DNA from: Temnopleurus reevesii
Lineage: Eukaryota > Echinodermata > Echinoidea > Temnopleuroida > Temnopleuridae
DNA: 64,000 nt
Reading direction: 5' to 3'
Assembly: GCA_036244855.1 (NCBI GenBank)
Contig: BQKZ01000557.1
Span: 1 to 64,000, forward strand
Part shown: in pieces, positions 24,530-35,530 of the stretch
Position numbering within the stretch: the stretch's first letter is position 1
Layout of the letters: every line of letters starts with the position of its first letter
Translations under genes and position numbers: made by a program
Notes under the pieces: generated by a model
The model's database searches: none
What the model saw: only the letters and a program-made list of their open reading frames with translations
Told to the model about the DNA's origin: nothing

Positions 24530-24830
24530 GGGAGTGTTGTGACAAAGTTGCAATTGATCACAAATCAACTGCAAATCAGTTTATCAGTTGCAAATTGTAA
24601 CACACATTTTCATTTATGCATGGTTTGCACTTTTAACAATGACACACATGTTCTGGGGCCTGTAACATAAAAGATGCAATTAAACTTACAATAAATATTT
24701 ATCGCAAGTCTATGGCAAAATGTGTACCAAAGAGATGCAATTAATTGCAAGATTAATTGCATCTCTTTTATGTTACAGGCCCCTGATCAAATGCAAATTG
24801 CGATCAATTGCAACTTTCACACAACACCCA
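24530..24830 (-). mobile_element. Harbinger/Tourist-like MITE, divergent copy interrupted by another element
   Basis: The ends are GGGAGTGTTGTGACAAAG and the inverted CTTTCACACAACACCC, each followed inward by GCAATTGATC-type sequence. Internal alignment shows this copy is in reverse orientation relative to the 4.4, 31.5 and 53.8-kb copies and more diverged. A second foldback element (24,655-24,783) sits in its interior at the place that reads TGATCAGAACG in the 53.8-kb copy. ATA follows the pattern of a 3-bp flank at one side only approximately. Confidence 0.7.
24655..24783. mobile_element. nested foldback MITE (GGGGCCTGTAACAT ends)
   Basis: A 129-bp element starts GGGGCCTGTAACATAAAAG and ends with the near-perfect reverse complement CTTTTATGTTACAGGCCCC. 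Next to each end lies an ATGCAATTAA motif. It has no coding capacity. Comparison with intact relatives of the host MITE shows the uninterrupted target (TGATCAGAAC), so the insertion boundaries are exact. At most one base (A) appears duplicated. The superfamily is uncertain. Confidence 0.8.
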
Positions 24831-25639
24831 CATAGGGTGCTAATAGACAGATACAGACAAAACAGACAAAGAGCATGATAAGAGAGGTTATAAAGTACAA
24901 AATTATGATCCCTTATAGACTAGGAATTAATAGAGTCTGGAAGAGCTTTAAAGAATTGGACCTATGATTTTGGTGATATCTCTCCGCATCAGATAGATGC
25001 TGTAATTAGACAGAATGCAGAGAAGTTTTATCTCACAGAGTGTCATACAATTGCAATAAACCCTTAGAGCCTAGTATTCTTTAGAGCCATGAATAGTTAG
25101 TTGAAGGACTGGATTTATCATTGAAGTGTTGCTTCTTCATTAGATAAAATGTGTAATTGGAAAAAGGGTGTGACAATGGCTGTCAGCAAAAGTCACACTA
25201 TGTAACATACTAGCCATTTATAAAACCTTGAAACCTTGACATCCATGAGAGGTATGAAGGATTGTCAGACTGGATTTAAGAAGAATTCATGGTTTAAAAT
25301 AAGTAAAATGGTATAAAAAGATTCCTCTAGACACTTCACTGATTAAAGAGTAAAAAGAGTAACTGAAGATTAACAGATGATAAAAGGTTTGTACTAAAGC
25401 TACAGACATCATGGTTTGTATTTCAAACCTACTTACAACTTTCTGAAGGCAAAAGAAAATGACCCACACTTATAAGTTTAATGTAAATTTACTAAAAAAC
25501 AGAGCTTGAAGGCTTTCCTTTAGACGAGTTCCTCGCTAAGATAGTTACTTCTACCATTAGGAATGTCCAGTGTGATTCTATCACAAGTCTACCCTAATCA
25601 ACCTTTCTCACATCAACCCCAACATCCCGCATCACCAAA

Positions 25640-25935
25640 GAAAAAGCCGGCTAAATCAGCTTAAATTTGTCAAACTGCCGCACCACCATGAGAAAAATTA
25701 GCTTGCCTGCAGCCCCATTTTTCGCGCACAGAGTTTAGCCATCGTTTTGATGGATTTGTAATTAAAGCTAATGCAAGAGGAATGGGAACGAGCCACTTTG
25801 GGGCCTGGAAAATCCCACGGTACCCGCAAAGGGGCGCGCAGGATTAAAAAGGAATTTCTGGAGAACTGCATCAAGTCTGGAGCTACTAATCAACCTGGGA
25901 TTGCTTTTTGCTCTTAATTGACAAATATTGGGAGA
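25640..25935. promoter_or_regulatory. possible cis-regulatory or conserved non-coding block
   Basis: The block is CpG-richer, unique-looking and non-coding. It holds several ATTAG/TAATTAAAG homeodomain-type cores, TTTTTCGCGC (E2F-like) and GGGGCGCGC, with stops in all frames. It contrasts with the AT-rich low-complexity DNA around it. The call is based on composition and motif density only. Confidence 0.2.
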
Positions 25936-26460
25936 AGTAATCTATCTATCGACATCACAGTACATTTTAAAAGCCTGGTGTGGAATTGGGGACTATTACG
26001 CTGATTGGAGCCTGATATTGGTGACGATAAAGTAATGAATATATGATTACCCATACTGACCCGTGGACAGTGACTAACCCGTTTTGAAATGTTTCTTTCT
26101 CAATTGGTCAATACATAGTGCGTGGGAGTGAGGATTACCAGTTCAACACCAAACGTGGCATCTCAACGAGTACAAGCAATTATTGGGTATTTTTACTCCG
26201 ATGGTTATACCAAGTGACCTTTTATCGATAATTGCTATTTAATTGAACGGCTAGGACAGGTTAATTATGATTTCATGACGTCCTTGAGAAGGACTACAAA
26301 ACAATCACAATCTACATTTACGATTCCACTAAGTGTGTCTGTGAAGTGTCTGTGACACACTTGTGACAAATTTTAATTATTGAAAGAACTGAATATATAG
26401 TTGGTAAAAAATAAATTCAAGAATGAAAGAGTGGAACGATAAAATCATATAATTAGCATA

Positions 26461-26762
26461 TGACGTCAGGTGGAAATAAAATCCAATCAATTGAATAATG
26501 TTTGTGTTGGGTACACTGTAGATAATATTTCAAATAATTCTGCCTCATCCAAACTTAGATGCCTGTAAGCCTGTGGGGTTTTTGCACAGCATCTCTAAAA
26601 CGCACTGTCAATCTCTGTATAATCATGTTGGAACAAGACAAGAATTATTTCAATTATAATCAAATCAAGTTCCAAAATTATTAAAAAAGTAAGTTTTCCA
26701 GAAGGGTAGCAGCAAAACAGAACAGCCTATTCAATGTACCAACATGTCTTTATATGACGTCA
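26461..26762. promoter_or_regulatory. two full CRE palindromes (TGACGTCA)
   Basis: Perfect TGACGTCA sites, the CREB/ATF consensus, occur at 26,461-26,468 and 26,755-26,762, about 2.3-2.6 kb inside intron 1. Two exact 8-mers within 300 bases is more than expected in AT-rich DNA, but function is not shown. Confidence 0.3.
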
Positions 26763-28992
26763 AATGAATATATGTAGGGCATTTCAGATCCAAAGCTATT
26801 CTAGTAATCCTTCTTGGGAAACAAACACAGAAGCTTATGTTTTAGAAGCAGTAAAACCTTCATTTATTTGACATTGCATGAAAAGGAATGTTTTTGGATT
26901 GAAGCCAGAGAGCCATTTAAGATTTATACAAAGAGTTTTGGAGCTAATCTGTAAATGGGAAATATTCCCCTGAGAATCAAGCAAAATGTTGTTTGTCTTT
27001 AATACATGTAATCTAATTCAAAAGACATTTAAACCGTTTTTCTATGGTCGGAAAAGAAGTACTTAAGATACAAAAGTTGTATTTGAGAGAAAATTAAGTT
27101 TGAGACAAATATTAACTCTAACTTGGTATGTGAACTCAAATTTAAGGATTTTTTACAAGACAAGCATACAAGAGTGATGGGTTAAACAATGTGGATTAAA
27201 TTTTTAAAATCAAGCAAAGCATATATCTTTCTGATAAAATACAGCAAAATATCAAAATGGTCATGGCTATTTTTAAACAAAGTCCAGACTAATTTGACAT
27301 CTCTGTAATACTATTTTTATAACTTTATAGCATACTCATATTAAAGTATACTCTTATGCCAACCTTTCAAGAAACATTTCAACAATGTGCAATGGATCAT
27401 GGTACGTTTTAAACTCATTATTTAGCAAAACATTACTTTGCCCTTTACAAAGTTGAATGGAGTAAAAACACCATTCCTAAAAAGCCACATTTTTTTGCAT
27501 TTAATGAAGAGCACTCACAGCATGTTAAATAGACGAAATTCAGCTATTTTTTAATAATCTGATAATAAATAGGTTCATCTTCTTCTTTCTTCATATTCTT
27601 AATGTGGTTCCTATCAGATATATATCATCTTGTGTTATAAAATTCAAATGAAATCCTTCAAACTCGCATGCAGAATCTAGGGAATCACAATCGCCTAAGT
27701 CCATTTATATTGTGTTTTGAATGGCTAAATAATGCAAGGTAAGGTATAAAGACATAAAATCTGTCCCAATTATTTCACTAGCAGAGACTCTATAAATTCT
27801 GGCAGTTAAAACATGATCGATAAGTACTTGAAAGATGAACCAGAACAGAATCACACATGCATAACACAAGATCAATTCTATCAATTTCAAATTCACACCA
27901 ACGTACAGAAAAGAGTCCAAAAATGTACATGTAACTGAATGAAATTGTCTAAGAAAAGACCCTGAAAAGTGTGCAAATCTATATTATTTGATTAACAATG
28001 AATCACCACAATCAACCACAATGTGTGGTTACATGCGCATGAGAAAATACCAAGGATGAATTCCCAAACTATTATGAGGAAAATAAAATCAGAAAAATGT
28101 TGAATAAGAGTAAAATACAATCATGCAAATCTATCCATTTGAAATTGAATCCATACTGACAATGAATACTGACAAACGCACACAAACTACAGTGTTTTTC
28201 TTGCTGGGTTTGCAATGGGAAAACAAATGTGGCTTGGTGTCTGGTTACTCATGTGCACCCGCCTCTGGCCAGAATTTCATTGCTGAAATGCGCTCCATTC
28301 CGGGATGAAATTAGATTGGAGGGAGCATGTCGTGTTTGGTCGCCAGCGATGGCACGCAGATCGGGGGCGCTGAGAGCAAATAGTAGCGATGAAAATGGCG
28401 GAGGGTTTATACAGAGAGGGATGGATTTTGGTTTAAAGCTGCTCGGCTTTTCAGAGGGTGGATTTGTATTTGAGGTAGAGTGAGTGCGAGAGAGGTGTGA
28501 TTAAATAAAAGGAATGGGAAGGGATAGGTGTGCACCATTCACTGCAGAAAAGAATATAACAACTCATTATCATGAAAATACTAACAAGTATGGCTTCATC
28601 AACAGAAGAGAAAAACACAATGGTTTTTATCATGACACAACTCGATTTGTATCTAAAGTATTATTATTTCCCCGCCTCCCTTCAGATGAAAAGCAATCAA
28701 TCATTCCAATCTCCTCACTTTGCATTCTACATAATCGCAATTGTACACCATTGGCTTCATGTAATAACAGATCAATGAACACTTCAAAACAGGAAATTTA
28801 CAAAAGAGAAAATGGGTGCTATCAGCATTAGATGGGAACATAGTGGCAATATACATTTCGTGAAAACAGCATTAAGGTGTGCATTTGCCTCATCGAATCT
28901 AACAGGTTGTTAGTAATAAGTACGCTTATGAGGTGTTGTTTAGTTTCTAGAAGAGTGTTGGAAAGATTTGCTTAGGATCTAATATTGCTTAC

Positions 28993-29047
28993 CTTCATTA
29001 TCAGCCATCTGCTGCAACTTATCTCCGATGTTCATCGCTTCGGCCAT
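28993..29047 (-). CDS. HNRNPK: hnRNP K-like protein, first coding exon
   Basis: The minus-strand ATG is in good context (AAAGATGGCC) and opens 18 codons (MAEAMNIGDKLQQMADNE) plus one G, ending at GAAG|GTAAGC. The next exon begins GTGGC, so G+GT makes glycine and the frame continues GKRSAEEN. This places the basic GKR motif at residues 20-22, the position it has in vertebrate hnRNP K. The short acidic N-terminal leader before the NLS is also typical of that family. The exon sits about 190 bases downstream of a TATA/initiator pair, so it is probably in the first transcribed exon. No earlier in-frame ATG lies between the upstream stop and this start on the spliced 5'UTR as drawn. Confidence 0.75.
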
Positions 29048-29238
29048 CTTTCTTTATCCGGTTTCTACGATGTCGTTGTCGTTGCGTGGATGCGAATACG
29101 GGCTGAGTTGAGCGCTGTATGCTTGTGTGCGTGCTTTCGTGTCGTCTTTCCTTTCGTTCCTTTTTTTCCCTTCTTTCCACCTCCTCCTCCGCGCGATGGA
29201 TGAAGGCTGTAAATCCAGCCAGAGATCAGTGGCAAACT
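29048..29238 (-). other. 5'UTR of the hnRNP K-like gene (inferred)
   Basis: These 191 nt lie between the predicted initiator A (29,238) and the ATG. On the minus strand the middle is purine-rich (GGAGGAGGAGGTGG, GAAAGAAGGGAAAAAAAGG), then CpG-rich near the ATG. A short upstream ATG-containing frame would not overlap the main ORF strongly. The boundary is inferred from motif spacing only. Confidence 0.5.
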
Positions 29239-29292
29239 GACGAGTGATGCCAACGAGGAGGTTATTTATGCAAGGCTTAGTCGACCAATCAG
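29233..29292 (-). promoter_or_regulatory. core promoter of the hnRNP K-like gene: CCAAT-type box, TATA-like box, initiator
   Basis: Reading the minus strand, GATTGGTC (an inverted CCAAT box, about 29,284-29,290) is followed by CATAAATAA (TATA-like, about 29,262-29,270). Then comes a perfect initiator, TCAGTTT, with A at 29,238. TATA-to-initiator spacing is about 32 bases and the CCAAT box lies about 50 upstream, both canonical. The match of all three with a downstream good-context ATG and donor makes this the best-supported promoter in the window. Confidence 0.65.
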
Positions 29293-30587
29293 AAGACAGC
29301 AGGACAGGGGGGCACCTGGAATAACAAATGAGGCCATTAAAGAGATGCAGCTAGTAAGGGTGGAGGGCGAGGGCTGATTAGCAATGCAAATAAGCTTCGT
29401 CAATATGGATACGGGCAACCCTACGTATTCATTCACCATGGTGCATGCTACACGCAAGCCACAACCACTGACTCGCACACACACTCACTCAAACTCATCA
29501 AGCTTATGCACCAACCCAAGCCCCACACATAGCAATCCGTGTGTGTAATCATATTGGGGAGGGGTGGAGGATGGAGTGGTTTTATGCATCGATTATGATG
29601 CAGGGAAAGCATGGCATACGGAAAGACAAGATTACAAAAACAACAACAACCAAACTAGCTGTCTGAATCATTGCAATATTGGGCTTGTCATTGCAATAAT
29701 GGAACAGCAAGCTATCACAGAGAGTCCAAACTGTGTAATTACTGGCTTCAAACAATACACACGCAGCTAGTGTGTTCCAAAGCATACTCGTCTGCCTGAT
29801 AATCAAATGGCAGGCTACCTAATGCTCGCTAGCCAAGCAATCCGCTCAGTAAGTCATCTCAGGGAGGTATAGACTCATAGTGTGCGATACAATAGGCTAA
29901 GGGTGTAGCAGGCTGGCGTGCGCCATACTTCCCCATACCATTCATATGGAAATGAGAAGGCTCGTGGCTATATGCCCACTTGTTTGCGTTTTGACTGGAA
30001 GGAGAGATCCTTACTCCAGAATGAAATCTATCCATCTACACCCTCTTTGGGATCATTTGGAGAATTAAAGACTACCATATTGCCTGAAAACAGAAAATCA
30101 TTAAAAGATTCTAATTCTAACCATATAAGGAATATTAACCCCTAATTGTGCTGGTGTAAGATCAACTGACTTTATATTATTGATTCACTAACATACTAAA
30201 AAGAATCAATACAATGTTTATTGTTTTTGTTTTTCAATGTCTCTCTCTCACTCTCTCTCCAACTAATCTCTCAAACCTATTATTCTGTCTCATTCCTACT
30301 ATACTCTCTGTCCATCTCGTATACATGTATTTGTATCCATCTCCTTCCTTAATCCCTTCCCTCCTCTGCCTTAATTCCTCTTCCCCAACATCATTCATAA
30401 TAAATATTTTTTATACAGCTTTACTCTATGGTGCTATCTTTCCCCCTTCTTTCCCCCACTTGCCCGGTTGACCTAATTCATTATTTAGTATTTTGTGTGC
30501 TAAGTTTATCCCTTCATCCCTCCCTACTCCCTCCCTACTCCCTCATATTCACTCTTCACTCACTCTCTTTCCTCATCTCTATCTCTC
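29293..30587. other. 5' flank of the hnRNP K-like gene
   Basis: No further gene is seen. CpG is moderately raised to about 29,560, with (CA)n-like bits near 29,455-29,540. From about 30,210 the plus strand becomes pyrimidine-biased, leading into the (TC)n region and assembly gap. Confidence 0.45.
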
Positions 30588-30686
30588 TCTCCATCTCATT
30601 ATCTTTCACTGCATCCCTGATAGACGAAATAATCACATGTATAGATTGTTGAGAATCCTCAAGTGTGCACTCCAGATCTCTATCTT

Positions 30687-30737
<51 letters not shown>

Positions 30738-31214
30738 CTCCCATCNNNNNNNNNNNNNNNNNNNNNNNNNNNNNNNNNNNNNNNNNNNNNNNNNNNNNNN
30801 NNNNNNNNNNNNNNNNNNNNNNNNNNNNNNNNNNNNNNNNNNNNNNNNNNNNNNNNNNNNNNNNNNNNNNNNNNNNNNNNNNNNNNNNNNNNNNNNNNNN
30901 NNNNNNNNNNNNNNNNNNNNNNNNNNNNNNNNNNNNNNNNNNNNNNNNNNNNNNNNNNNNNNNNNNNNNNNNNNNNNNNNNNNNNNNNNNNNNNNNNNNN
31001 NNNNNNNNNNNNNNNNNNNNNNNNNNNTCTCTCTCTCTCTCTCTCTCTCTCTCGCTCTCTCTATCTATCTGTCTCTGTCTCTCTCCCTCTCTCTCTCTCT
31101 CCCTATCTCTCCCATCATTCTCTCCATCTCATTATCTTTCACTGCATCCCTGATAGATAGAATATTCACATGTATAGATTGTTGAGAATCCTCAAGTGTG
31201 TACTCCAAATCTCT
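30588..31214 (+). repeat. duplicated pyrimidine-rich unit flanking an assembly gap
   Basis: The segment starting TCTCCATCTCATTATC at 30,588 and running through GTGTGCACTCCA recurs at 31,121-31,208 with few differences. Between the two lie (TC)n runs, a TATCTCTCCCATC motif on both sides of the gap, and 282 Ns. The order suggests a tandem unit of about 160 bp plus variable (TC)n, with more copies probably hidden in the gap. A collapsed or falsely duplicated assembly join is the alternative. Confidence 0.75.
30746..31027. other. assembly gap (282 Ns)
   Basis: An unbroken run of N is bounded on the right by (TC)n and on the left by CTCTCCCATC. Open frames that cross it are meaningless. Confidence 1.
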
Positions 31215-31540
31215 CGGCATGAACCAACGTTAGGGGTTTGATGTTTCCTCATCTTCTACAGACACTCCAACCACTCAATTGATAGTACAATGCCTGCAAA
31301 TCTGTCCTCCAGATCAACCTCACATCTATTTCTTTATTTTTGATAAGCCCCCAAATGAAGCAAATATATTCGTTGATTCAACGGGCAAGGCATTTGTAAT
31401 TTGTGACATCACATGCTAATGATTAATCCAAATATTCATCTCTGCTACTTATCTTGAATAATATCTTCTATGAAAGAATCATGCTACTAGGAAAAGGATG
31501 AGTATATAGTGGGAGCCCTACAGGTTCTCTCAGGACTTAT

Positions 31541-31715
31541 GGGGTGTTGCTCAAAAGTTGGAATTGATCGCAAGTTGTAGTTGATCGGAACGCGCCAATC
31601 AAGATCATTGTTTCATGCGCGTCTTGTTGAATGCGCATACCATGCGCGAATGAAAATGTGCGTTACAACTTGCAAAGTTGCAGTTGATTTGCAGTTGATT
31701 TTGAGCAACACCCCC
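31541..31715 (+). mobile_element. Harbinger/Tourist-like MITE, copy 3
   Basis: The element starts GGGGTGTTGCTCAAAAG and ends GAGCAACACCCCC, about 175 bp. It is flanked by TTAT on the left and TTAG on the right, consistent with a TTA target duplication plus one base. It is very similar along its length to the 4.4-kb and 53.8-kb copies, including the CpG-bearing centre. It is non-coding. Confidence 0.8.
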
Positions 31716-32639
31716 TTAGTAACACAAATACATAAGTAGTGATGCCAACCGAAAATGTATTCTCTGTCAAGTTAGTTTTGATAAGGGGTACTCAATATAT
31801 GTCAGTATCTATTTGTAATGGAAAAATACCAATGTGGATCCACTTGTCAACATGAAAACCTTTTATTCTTCAGCTATTTTTCAATAGAAAACAAGATAAA
31901 TATGACATACAAGAAAATTTATTTTGGTAAATAAGGGTAATAAATAGACAATGACAGTGGACAGTTACATATTTTACATGGAGACAGATGTGATACATTA
32001 TGGACTAATGATATTCTGCATTCATAGACATCTACAAATCTTAAAGCCTGATTGGGAAGTGAAAAAGGAGAAAAAGAATACAAAGAAAGGTATCAAAATG
32101 TTGGTTGGCATGCCTGCATGAGAGAAATGTGGATAAATTGGTTTCTAAGAAAAATAAAAGAGGAATGGAGGAATGGGGGTATATAGTGAGAACTCAATGG
32201 AAAGTGAGAGTAATCAACATATTGCACAAGGAATCTTAGGAAGAGACAGAGAAGAAATAGCCAAATAAACAGAAATTGAGAGAAAGAAGGGAAAGTGAGA
32301 TCTGTAAATCATATCACACAAAAAAGAAGTACATGCAAAAATGGAAGGAAGGGAGACCAAAATGCAGAAAATCTCCTCACACCGAGGGAACAGGTAATTG
32401 GACACACAGAGGGGTGGAAGGAATGAAAGGAGTAAGAAATAGCTAGTGCACTCTTGGATCTAAAAATTTCTTCTGCAAATTAAGTTACAAATCAATTTTC
32501 TTTCTGCATCAAATGGGTCAGAGCAAGTGTCAAAATGAACAATAAAAACAAGAAAATTCAAAATTAAATTTATTCTCACGACAGAGAAGAGACCTTTCTT
32601 CCACCAGTCACAAAATTCCTGGGTGAATTAGTAAAACGT

Positions 32640-32940
32640 GCAACCTTGACACCATGGAAAATCTCAAAAATTGAGGCAAGAATAAATTACATAAAGACAT
32701 GTCAATTGGAAATATTTTGCTAATTGAACTGTATCCATATTGAGTTATCATGTGTGGTTCTTCCTCTCATCAAATTTGCAATAAATCAAGCATTTTTTAT
32801 GCAACCTTGACACAATGGAAACTGAAAGCAAGATCATATTCCACACAGTCATGTCAAGTGGAAATAGTTTGCTTACTGAGGAAAATTGATATTGAGTTAA
32901 TATCAGTGCTTCTTCTATTCACCACATCAAGGCTTCATGA
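32640..32940 (+). repeat. degenerate tandem duplication, about 155-160 bp unit
   Basis: GCAACCTTGACACNATGGAAA occurs at 32,640 and again at 32,801. It is followed in both copies by ATGTCAANTGGAAATA, then TATTGAGTTA, then a TTCTTC...TCA segment in the same order. The two copies differ by many substitutions and small indels, so the duplication is old. Confidence 0.75.
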
Positions 32941-34382
32941 TTTTCTAGAAATTTCTAAAGCTCTGCAGCTATGTAGTAATCGCGGTACACTTTGATCTCC
33001 TAGCTTGTGCATTTCAATGAACAACAAAGCTGAACTTTAACTTCAACATTCAAATCTCCATATTCTGATCATCATGTCTCCATCAACATTTGAAGATTAT
33101 CTACTGCTTACATTTAGCAACAGACTGGCATTTTAATAACTGCTAAAACTAAACTGAGGTGTAAAGCCCACCACACACCTAATGATAAGCCGACAATCCA
33201 ATATACGAAGAAACGGTTATTGTATTTCTCAGAAGCATCTGAACACATAGAAAATAATTGATTTTCAGAATACTCAGATTCATATTGAAATCAAGGAAAT
33301 GGCATGGCAAGCTTTCTAAGAAGAGCAAAATCAGCTCAGAGTCTGACAAGTCAGATCAAACTTAAAACTTTCTAATATTTGAAACCAGTTAGTCCCAGTT
33401 TCCGGTATAAAACTGATTAACGCATTATGAGCTTTAAGAACAAAAAGTGATGTGCACACCCTCTTTCTGTAACTTTTGCTTTCACTACTTACAATTTACA
33501 AAGCACATAGGGACTGCTTCTGCAGTGATATGGGCGTACAAATACGGTTTATCATTATTATCATTATCATCATTAAAAGATCAGGTAGATTTCCTCTTGG
33601 CAATGTAATTTTCCGATGAAGCATTATTAAACTGGTTTTTATAACAATTTTAAATTGAATCCGTGTTCTTTTTACCAAAAATGTAGCAGCTATTTAGACT
33701 AAAATACTGTGACGAGAAGCATATTAAACATGATGTTACTCCCCATTCCCTCCCCCACCCAACATCACCACAAAGTTCTCAGGCAAGCAATGTTTATGGC
33801 TTTCATGCCAACAGAAAGCGAGGAAGAGAGATAGCCTTTCTCACACAAATTACATTAAATATTCATGACAGTATTAGGGCTAATGGATGCTGCATTTTAC
33901 CTCTACAGAGTTGAATTGTTCATTAGAATAAGGAAAGGCACAACGGTGGCATTTCCTTTAAACAGTATTCTGTTTTTTTTTCTTATATATTAAAAACTAG
34001 TGCAGAGTCCATTGATGAGTAATCAATTCTAATTACAATTGATGTGAAAGAATTTTATTCCTACATCAATTTTATTCATATATATACATTTTTAATCATC
34101 TTCACTCTCATGCATTTTTAGCTGGGAATAGGCCTCTGGAATTTTAAATGGTAAAGGATATGAAATTCAGAAGGAGAATGTTCCATCAGGGGCAAATAAA
34201 ATTACTGTTGGATTGTGCTCCTCAGACTGACACTCTGAAAATGGCCAGACCTGACCTCTTCTTTTACCACTCTCTTTTTATACTTTTCACTTAAATAAAA
34301 TAAATCAAAGAAGAATTAGAAATACATGTACAAAATACAACCTAAAAGCAAGTTGCAGAGGTTCTTTAGGATGTTCAATCAA
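32941..34382. other. non-coding upstream DNA
   Basis: No gene is recognised. A short (ATT/ATC)n patch lies near 33,549-33,575. Nothing else stands out. Confidence 0.4.
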
Positions 34383-34800
34383 TTTTAAAGGTATATATTC
34401 GTAATGGTCAGGATGCAGAAAATGACATGAAACGAGCTGATGTATTCACAAATTGCTTTACATGCATTAATATACCTGTGTGAGAAAATAGGAGAAGATT
34501 TTCGCACGTATTCTAGGGTATTTTACTTTGAACACGCCACTCAGCCAGTATTCCTACGGTGTACTAAATAACTCGCACCGGGCCCCATCGGTGCAGAATG
34601 GGTGGAATAATTGGTGGTCTTGTCTGCTGTGTGTAAGCTTGCATTTATTTTGTATGTGAAGCGACGTTGTGCTTGGAGCGTGACGCTGTAGTCATGTTTT
34701 ATTTTGCGATAATTAAGCCATGTCTTGATCAATTTTATTCAAACAAACTATGAACATACTCTAATTTGCTATTACTCCAGCTCACAAAGTAGTTAAATAT
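34383..34800 (+). mobile_element. unknown ~430-bp interspersed repeat, copy A
   Basis: The repeat begins TTTTAAAGGTATATATTCG and ends CAGCTCACAAAGTAG then TTAAATAT. It shares blocks in the same order with 48,183-48,631 and, inverted, with 44,743-45,183. These include GGATGCAGAAA, GAGCTGATG, TTGCTTTACATGC, GTCTGCTGTGTGT, TTTTGCGATAATTAAGCCAT and CAAACTATGAACAT. The middle is CpG-rich. There is no open frame common to the copies. The ends share only ATTTAA-like sequence, so it is not a clear TIR element. Class unknown. Confidence 0.75.
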
Positions 34801-35516
34801 CCAAATCGCCATCTCATAGACAAAGAAATCAGATGAAGTATGACTTATTTTTAAACAAATTTATGCTGCTAAGTTGAGGCTCAGGGGTACATGAGGTACA
34901 TTCAATAGGTTCTTTTTCATCATTTTTTTCCCTCAGCCACATCAAAATATGAATCATTGTTTCCAAGGCAAGGAGTTTGTGAGGATATTGATCCATATCC
35001 TTCATATCAACCTCAATTAATCCTGCTATGTCTGAGAGAAATCAACTAATGAGGTCAAATACAAGATTAATATATAAGGATAGTTCACTTTACAATTTTT
35101 TGCATGATAAGGGGTCTATAGTCACATATCCCAATTCACAACATTTTAGTCTGGTGTGCAAACTGTACATAATTCCCCACAACATGTTCAATTTTATTTC
35201 ATTCTGTATTTTCTTCATGCCATGTGAAAACATAGATGGGATACACTACAAGTCAGAGACAACATGATGTAAATAGGAATGCTATCAGAGAGAGAAAGCA
35301 CTAGGGTTGGTGTGGTTATGTGCTGTGTAATAGACCCACATTAATTATGCCCATATTGATTATCCATACGCACAGAACAATACCGATGAAAGCCAGGCAA
35401 GCTTAATGTAATAACTCCATTCCCAACGTGCCTAATGAAAATATAATAAGAATCGCTGGTTTGATCGCTTTCTGGGCTCTCTCGTTGTGTGGCGCTGAAG
35501 AGTGGTGGCGTGCGTG

Positions 35517-35530
35517 GTTGCCTTGGTTAC
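35517..35530 (+). promoter_or_regulatory. X-box-like (RFX) site in a CpG-richer block
   Basis: GTTGCCTTGGTTAC closely resembles the RFX X-box consensus (GTNRCC, short spacer, RGYAAC). It lies in a 200-bp CpG-richer patch with a nearby AATATGGCGA YY1-like site. X-boxes drive ciliary genes, but no adjacent coding exon was recognised. Confidence 0.25.

Larger units (their letters stand above)
7711..28992 (-). other. intron 1 of the hnRNP K-like gene (inferred)
   Basis: This interval of about 21.3 kb lies between two phase-compatible exons. I recognise no other conserved coding sequence in it. Besides the repeats listed separately, it holds many purine- or pyrimidine-biased tracts and scattered CpG-richer islands, for example near 10,860-11,280, 11,990-12,080, 13,440-13,620, 24,300-24,450 and 25,640-25,860. 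An intron this long at the 5' end is usual for regulatory genes and may house enhancers or alternative promoters. A skipped or alternative exon inside it cannot be excluded. Confidence 0.65.

Noticed and set aside
28229..28483. 84-codon plus-strand frame in a CpG-richer patch
   Set aside because: No recognisable domain, and it lies antisense within intron 1. AAAATGGCGG may be a YY1 site rather than a start codon.
30493..31185. Open frames of 160-230 codons crossing the gap
   Set aside because: They consist of Ns and (TC)n Leu/Ser repeats and have no biological meaning.
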